Shown piece after piece: positions 60,314 through 64,000 of a stretch of DNA of 64,000 bases; position 1 is the first letter of the stretch; each line of letters begins with the position of its first letter. The position numbers and the translations under genes are program-made. Source of the stretch: Pseudovibrio sp. Tun.PSC04-5.I4 (GTDB taxonomy: Bacteria; Pseudomonadota; Alphaproteobacteria; Rhizobiales; Stappiaceae); the NCBI RefSeq assembly GCF_900104145.1, contig NZ_FNLB01000006.1:2926501-2990500 (forward strand). The letters are read 5' to 3'. A model generated the notes under the pieces. The model did not search any database and was not told where the DNA came from. It was given only the letters and a program-made list of their open reading frames with translations.

Positions 60314-60373
60314 TCTAACTGGGCAAAGCTCTATAAAGTCGAATTGCTGACTTTTTTGAACTGGACTGCTGTT

Positions 60374-63202
60374 ATGACGCCTGAAGAACTCAAAGTGGAT
60401 CAACTGATTGACCCGAGCTCACTTCTCAACGAACTCAACGCGTTGGTTGAGGCTTATGATGGTGATGGCAGCAATTTCAAGCTACGCTGTGACGTCCTTG
60501 CAAAGCTGAAGGCAACTCAAAAAGCAGCCAGCATAAAGATTGAGGAACATCTGAAGGAGGATTCTCTCGGGCGGCGTTGTGCAGAGCGCCTTTCCTGCGT
60601 GCAGGATCACCTTATTCAGGTCATCTACGAGTTTGCGGTTACTCACGTCTATCCCATTGAAAATCCTAGTAAATCTGAACGCATCAGTGTGATTGCCGTT
60701 GGTGGGTATGGGCGCGGAACTCTTGCCCCGCATTCTGACGTGGATCTGCTGTTTCTCTGGCCGTACAAACAAACAGCCTGGGGCGATCAGGTCGTTGAGT
60801 TTATCCTCTATATGCTGTGGGATATGGGGCTTAAGGTTGGGCATTCTACCCGCAATCTTGATGAGACTATCAAGCAGTGCAAAGAGGATATGACCGTTCG
60901 AACGGCGATACTCGAAGCCCGTTATGTGTGGGGAAATCTTGAATTATTTCAAGAACTTATGTCCCGTTATGAAAAAGAAATCGTTTCCGGAACCGGTGCT
61001 GAATTTATTGCAGCTAAACTTGTTGAGCGCGACGAGCGCCATGAACGTCACGGGGCTTCCCGTTATCTGGTTGAGCCAAATATCAAAGACGGCAAAGGCG
61101 GGATGCGAGATCTAAACACACTGTTCTGGATCGCCAAATATTTCTATCGTGTTCCCAACGGGTTAGGCCTTGTTGCAAAGGGTGTTTTCTCTCGCCGTGT
61201 ATTGAATCGGTTCCGAAAGAGTCAGGACTTCCTGTGGGCCGTTCGTTGTCACTTGCATTTTGTGACCAATCGCCCCGAAGAGCGCTTAAGTTTTGATTTT
61301 CAAAAGGAAATCGCTGATCGTCTTGGGTATATGGATCATCCCGGTATGCGCGCCGTTGAGCGGTTTATGAAACACTACTTCCTTGTTGCAAAAGACGTAG
61401 GAGATCTCACGCGTATTTTTGCAGCTGCACTGGAAGAACAACATGTGAAATCCGCTCCGAGTATTTCGCGGTTCATAGGTAGCTTTGTTCCCGGCAGCAG
61501 GCACAAGCGTCGATCTATCAAAGGAACCAAGGACTTCCTTGTTGAGAATGGGCGAATTATTTCGGCAAATCCTGATGTCTTTATCAAGGATCCAGTCAAT
61601 CTCATTCGGATTTTCTATCTGATCGACAAAACCAATTTGGATTTACATCCGGAATTACTGAAACTGATTCGTCGATCCCGCAAATTGATCAACGCAGATT
61701 TTAGGAAGAACGAACAGGCCAACCGTTTGTTCCTGAAAACTTTGACGAGCCGCAGCGATCCTGAAACTGTGCTTAGAGCAATGAACGAATCGTCTATCCT
61801 CGGTCAGTTCCTTCCTGAGTTTCGGAAGGTGGTCGCGATGATGCAATTCAACATGTATCACCACTACACAGTTGATGAACATTTGATCCGCTCTGTCGGA
61901 GTTCTCTCAGAGATTGAACGCGGACTTGGCGGCGACAATCATCCGCTGGCGACTGACCTCATCAAAGCAGTCAACAGTCGGAAAGTTCTTTATGTTGCAA
62001 TGCTTTTGCATGATGTTGCAAAGGGCAGGCCAGAAGATCATTCCATCGCCGGCGCAAAGATTGCACGGCGGATGTGCCCGCGCCTTGGTCTCTCTCGATC
62101 TGAGACTGACACGGTTGCGTGGCTCATAGAACAACATCTCGAAATGAGCACAGTTGCGCAATCGCGTGATTTGAGCGACCCGAAAACCATCAAGGATTTT
62201 TGCCGTAAGGTTCAAAGTCTCGAACGCCTGCAACTTCTTCTCATTTTGACGGTTGCTGACATCCGCGCTGTTGGTCCTGGCGTTTTCAACGGTTGGAAAG
62301 GTCAGTTGCTGCGCACGTTATACTACGAAAGCGAAACCATTTTGAGTGGTGGCCACGGACGCATGAGCAAGCAGCAACATGTTGAATTTGCTAAGCAAGA
62401 GTTGGCTGAAAACCTGAGTGGCTGGACGGATGAGGAACTGGATAGTTACCTCAACAGGCATTATCCGGCTTACTGGTTACGCGTCGACTTGAAGAGCAAA
62501 ATAACCCACGCAAACCTTATTCGCACAATTGATGCGGAGGAGGAGCACCTTGCGACTTCCGTTGAACCGCATGCCTTTGAAGGTGTTACAGAAATTACAG
62601 TTCTTGCGCCGGATCACCCGCGCCTTCTTTCCACCATTGCTCGCGCTTGTTTTGCAGCTGGCGCTAATATCGTTGATGCACATATTGATACAACCAAAGA
62701 TGGCTTGGCTTTGGATACTATCTACATCAGCCGAGAATTGCCGGAAGACGAAGACGAGCACAGACGTGGTGAGCGGATTAGTTGCTTGATCAAAGAAGCT
62801 CTGCGCGGAACCTCTCCCATTCCTGAGATGAAGACAGCGGCACAGAAAGCCAATGCACGAAACAAGGTGTTCTCTCTACAAACCACTGTTCTTGTTAGTA
62901 ATTCATGGTCAGAGAGCTATACGGTACTTGAAGTAACAGGCCTTGACCGCGCTGGTTTGCTGAGTGATCTGACGACAGAGATTTCCGCGTTGAACCTGAA
63001 TATCGCAAGCGCTCACGTTGGAACATTTGGCGAGAAAGCAGTCGATGTTTTCTACGTGACTGATTTGACTGGTCAGAAGGTTCACAATGTGGGACGTCAG
63101 GATTCCATTCGCGATAGATTGAGAAATGCCTTTGACGGCAAAAAGCCACAAAAAGCACCTACCAGCTCTCGTCGCAAATCTCAAAAAACTGCAGGTAAAT
63201 GA
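60374..63202 (+). CDS. glnD: [Protein-PII] uridylyltransferase/uridylyl-removing enzyme
   Basis: GlnD senses glutamine and uridylylates or de-uridylylates PII proteins, setting nitrogen status. From the ATG at 60374 it has 942 residues. The nucleotidyltransferase has VGGYGRGTLAPHSDVDLLFL (about 109-128). The HD domain for removal has LLHDVAKGRPEDHS. Two C-terminal ACT domains bind glutamine (VLAPDHPRLLSTIARACFAAGANIVDAHI; LEVTGLDRAGLLSDLTTEISALNLNIASAHV). All parts are intact. TTG 60344 is a possible longer start. murJ follows six bases later. Confidence 0.97.
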   Translation: MTPEELKVDQLIDPSSLLNELNALVEAYDGDGSNFKLRCDVLAKLKATQKAASIKIEEHLKEDSLGRRCAERLSCVQDHLIQVIYEFAVTHVYPIENPSKSERISVIAVGGYGRGTLAPHSDVDLLFLWPYKQTAWGDQVVEFILYMLWDMGLKVGHSTRNLDETIKQCKEDMTVRTAILEARYVWGNLELFQELMSRYEKEIVSGTGAEFIAAKLVERDERHERHGASRYLVEPNIKDGKGGMRDLNTLFWIAKYFYRVPNGLGLVAKGVFSRRVLNRFRKSQDFLWAVRCHLHFVTNRPEERLSFDFQKEIADRLGYMDHPGMRAVERFMKHYFLVAKDVGDLTRIFAAALEEQHVKSAPSISRFIGSFVPGSRHKRRSIKGTKDFLVENGRIISANPDVFIKDPVNLIRIFYLIDKTNLDLHPELLKLIRRSRKLINADFRKNEQANRLFLKTLTSRSDPETVLRAMNESSILGQFLPEFRKVVAMMQFNMYHHYTVDEHLIRSVGVLSEIERGLGGDNHPLATDLIKAVNSRKVLYVAMLLHDVAKGRPEDHSIAGAKIARRMCPRLGLSRSETDTVAWLIEQHLEMSTVAQSRDLSDPKTIKDFCRKVQSLERLQLLLILTVADIRAVGPGVFNGWKGQLLRTLYYESETILSGGHGRMSKQQHVEFAKQELAENLSGWTDEELDSYLNRHYPAYWLRVDLKSKITHANLIRTIDAEEEHLATSVEPHAFEGVTEITVLAPDHPRLLSTIARACFAAGANIVDAHIDTTKDGLALDTIYISRELPEDEDEHRRGERISCLIKEALRGTSPIPEMKTAAQKANARNKVFSLQTTVLVSNSWSESYTVLEVTGLDRAGLLSDLTTEISALNLNIASAHVGTFGEKAVDVFYVTDLTGQKVHNVGRQDSIRDRLRNAFDGKKPQKAPTSSRRKSQKTAGK

Positions 63203-63208
63203 TTCTTT

Positions 63209-64000
63209 ATGAGCCTTTTCAAAAGCTTCGCCACAGTTGGTGGCGCAACAATGCTAAGCCGTTTATGTGGGTTTGGGCGAGATGTGATGTTGGCTGCCTT
63301 CGTTGGCACCGGCCCTGTTGCAGATGCTTTCGTGGTTGCTTTCCGTTTGCCAAACTTGTTTCGGCGACTTTTTGCCGAGGGCGCTTTCAACTCAGCCTTC
63401 GTGCCGCTGTTTGCGCGGTCTGTTGAGGAGGATGGTGAAAAGGGCTCCCGTGAGTTTGCTGGCGAGATTGCCGCTGGTTTGTTCTGGACGCTGGTAGTTA
63501 TCCTCGCGCTGGCAGAAGTTTTTATGCCGCTTTTGGTTCACTTACTCGCGCCGGGTTATTATTCTGATCCCGCAAAGTTTGATCTCACCGTATTAATGTC
63601 GCGAATTGCCTTCCCGTATTTGTTGTTTATGTCACTTCTCGCTTTCATCAGCGGAATCCTTAATACATTTCAGCGATTTTTAGCCGCAGCTATGGCGCCC
63701 GTCATGCTCAACCTCGTCATGATGGCAGTCCTTGCGGCTATTGGGTTCTATGGAATGAAGCCCGATCAAACCACAGGCGTATTGCTTGTTACCGGGGTTG
63801 CGATTGCCGGTGTTCTCCAACTTGGTGTTGTTGCTATTGGAATGAAGCGCCTTGGCTTTCGCATTCCAATCGTGCGGCCACGGTGGACGCCAAACGTTAA
63901 GCGCTTGCTGATTTTGGGTGTTCCCGGCGTTATTGCTGGCGGTATTACCCAGATCAACATTACGGTTGGGACGATCATCGCATCGCTGGAAAGTGGCGCA
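63209..64000 (+). CDS. murJ: Lipid II flippase MurJ (cut by the right edge)
   Basis: MurJ flips lipid II across the inner membrane. The visible 264 codons start MSLFKSFATVGGATMLSRLCGFGRDVMLA and contain several membrane segments, with the family marker FRLPNLFRRLFAEGAFNSAFVPLF and the later MSRIAFPYLLFMSLLAF. The normal length is about 520, so the second half is missing. It lies six bases after the glnD stop, an often conserved glnD-murJ pair in alphaproteobacteria, and is probably cotranscribed. Confidence 0.95.
   Translation, partial: MSLFKSFATVGGATMLSRLCGFGRDVMLAAFVGTGPVADAFVVAFRLPNLFRRLFAEGAFNSAFVPLFARSVEEDGEKGSREFAGEIAAGLFWTLVVILALAEVFMPLLVHLLAPGYYSDPAKFDLTVLMSRIAFPYLLFMSLLAFISGILNTFQRFLAAAMAPVMLNLVMMAVLAAIGFYGMKPDQTTGVLLVTGVAIAGVLQLGVVAIGMKRLGFRIPIVRPRWTPNVKRLLILGVPGVIAGGITQINITVGTIIASLESGA

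Noticed and set aside
1..64000. Prophage, insertion sequence, CRISPR, toxin-antitoxin or restriction locus
   Set aside because: No transposase, integrase, phage structural gene, regular spacer array or typical defence gene was found on either strand.

Overview
The window looks like a chromosomal segment of a marine-type alphaproteobacterium with moderate GC. The best guess, from memory only, is the order Hyphomicrobiales and something close to Pseudovibrio/Stappiaceae. Supporting markers are MmcB with an alphaproteobacterial LexA box (GAAC-N7-GAAC), ornithine-lipid synthase OlsB, DUF2852, TimA-MltA-Smr gene order, a RirA-type TGA-N9-TCA motif and an intergenic palindromic repeat of a kind common in rhizobial genomes. 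Nearly all of the window is core chromosome. I see no prophage, insertion sequence, CRISPR array, rRNA or tRNA.

Layout. 1-7.3 kb, all on the minus strand: recF (cut by the left edge), dnaN, dnaA, a rhodanese, rpsT, an enoyl-CoA hydratase and mtnA. 7.5-13.8 kb: a GNAT protein, then a LysR regulator divergent from a likely lysine/2-aminoadipate to glutaryl-CoA catabolic set (ALDH7-type dehydrogenase, glutaryl-CoA dehydrogenase, FAD oxidase). 13.8-23.1 kb: a two-domain PPK2 (Pap), a DedA-PAP2-LssY membrane fusion, an ArsR regulator with persulfide-sensor cysteine spacing, a DEAD-box helicase, an unassigned alpha/beta-hydrolase-like protein, mmcB with a LexA box, and a GMC oxidoreductase. 23.1-34.2 kb: coaBC, a VOC protein, an LpoA-like lipoprotein divergent from rsmI-yraN-gshB, a ComM-type ATPase, a hybrid histidine kinase and olsB. 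34.4-38.2 kb: a PBP1A-type enzyme, a YgjP-like metallopeptidase and a DUF2852 protein. 38.3-48.1 kb: intracellular PHB depolymerase phaZ, hemW-rdgB-rph, divergent hrcA-moeB, a TonB receptor and aqpZ. 48.1-50.5 kb: an AT-rich patch with an LTA-synthase-like sulfatase-fold membrane enzyme. 50.5-57.1 kb: polA, two secreted proteins, an acyltransferase, a DUF1992 protein and fxsA. 57.3-64 kb: timA-mltA-smr-xre-glnD-murJ, cut by the right edge.

The most interesting observations are lesions and switches. A perfect 52-bp palindrome near the end of phaZ coincides with a frameshift: the conserved helix-hairpin-helix ending is still readable in another frame. The TonB receptor carries a TAA at codon 7, inside an otherwise normal signal peptide. 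Candidate regulatory sites can be placed for LexA (mmcB), an iron regulator (TonB receptor), a LysR protein (lysine genes), an ArsR protein, PhaR (phaZ) and at the dnaA promoter. No clearly new multi-gene system is evident; the window is mostly housekeeping.
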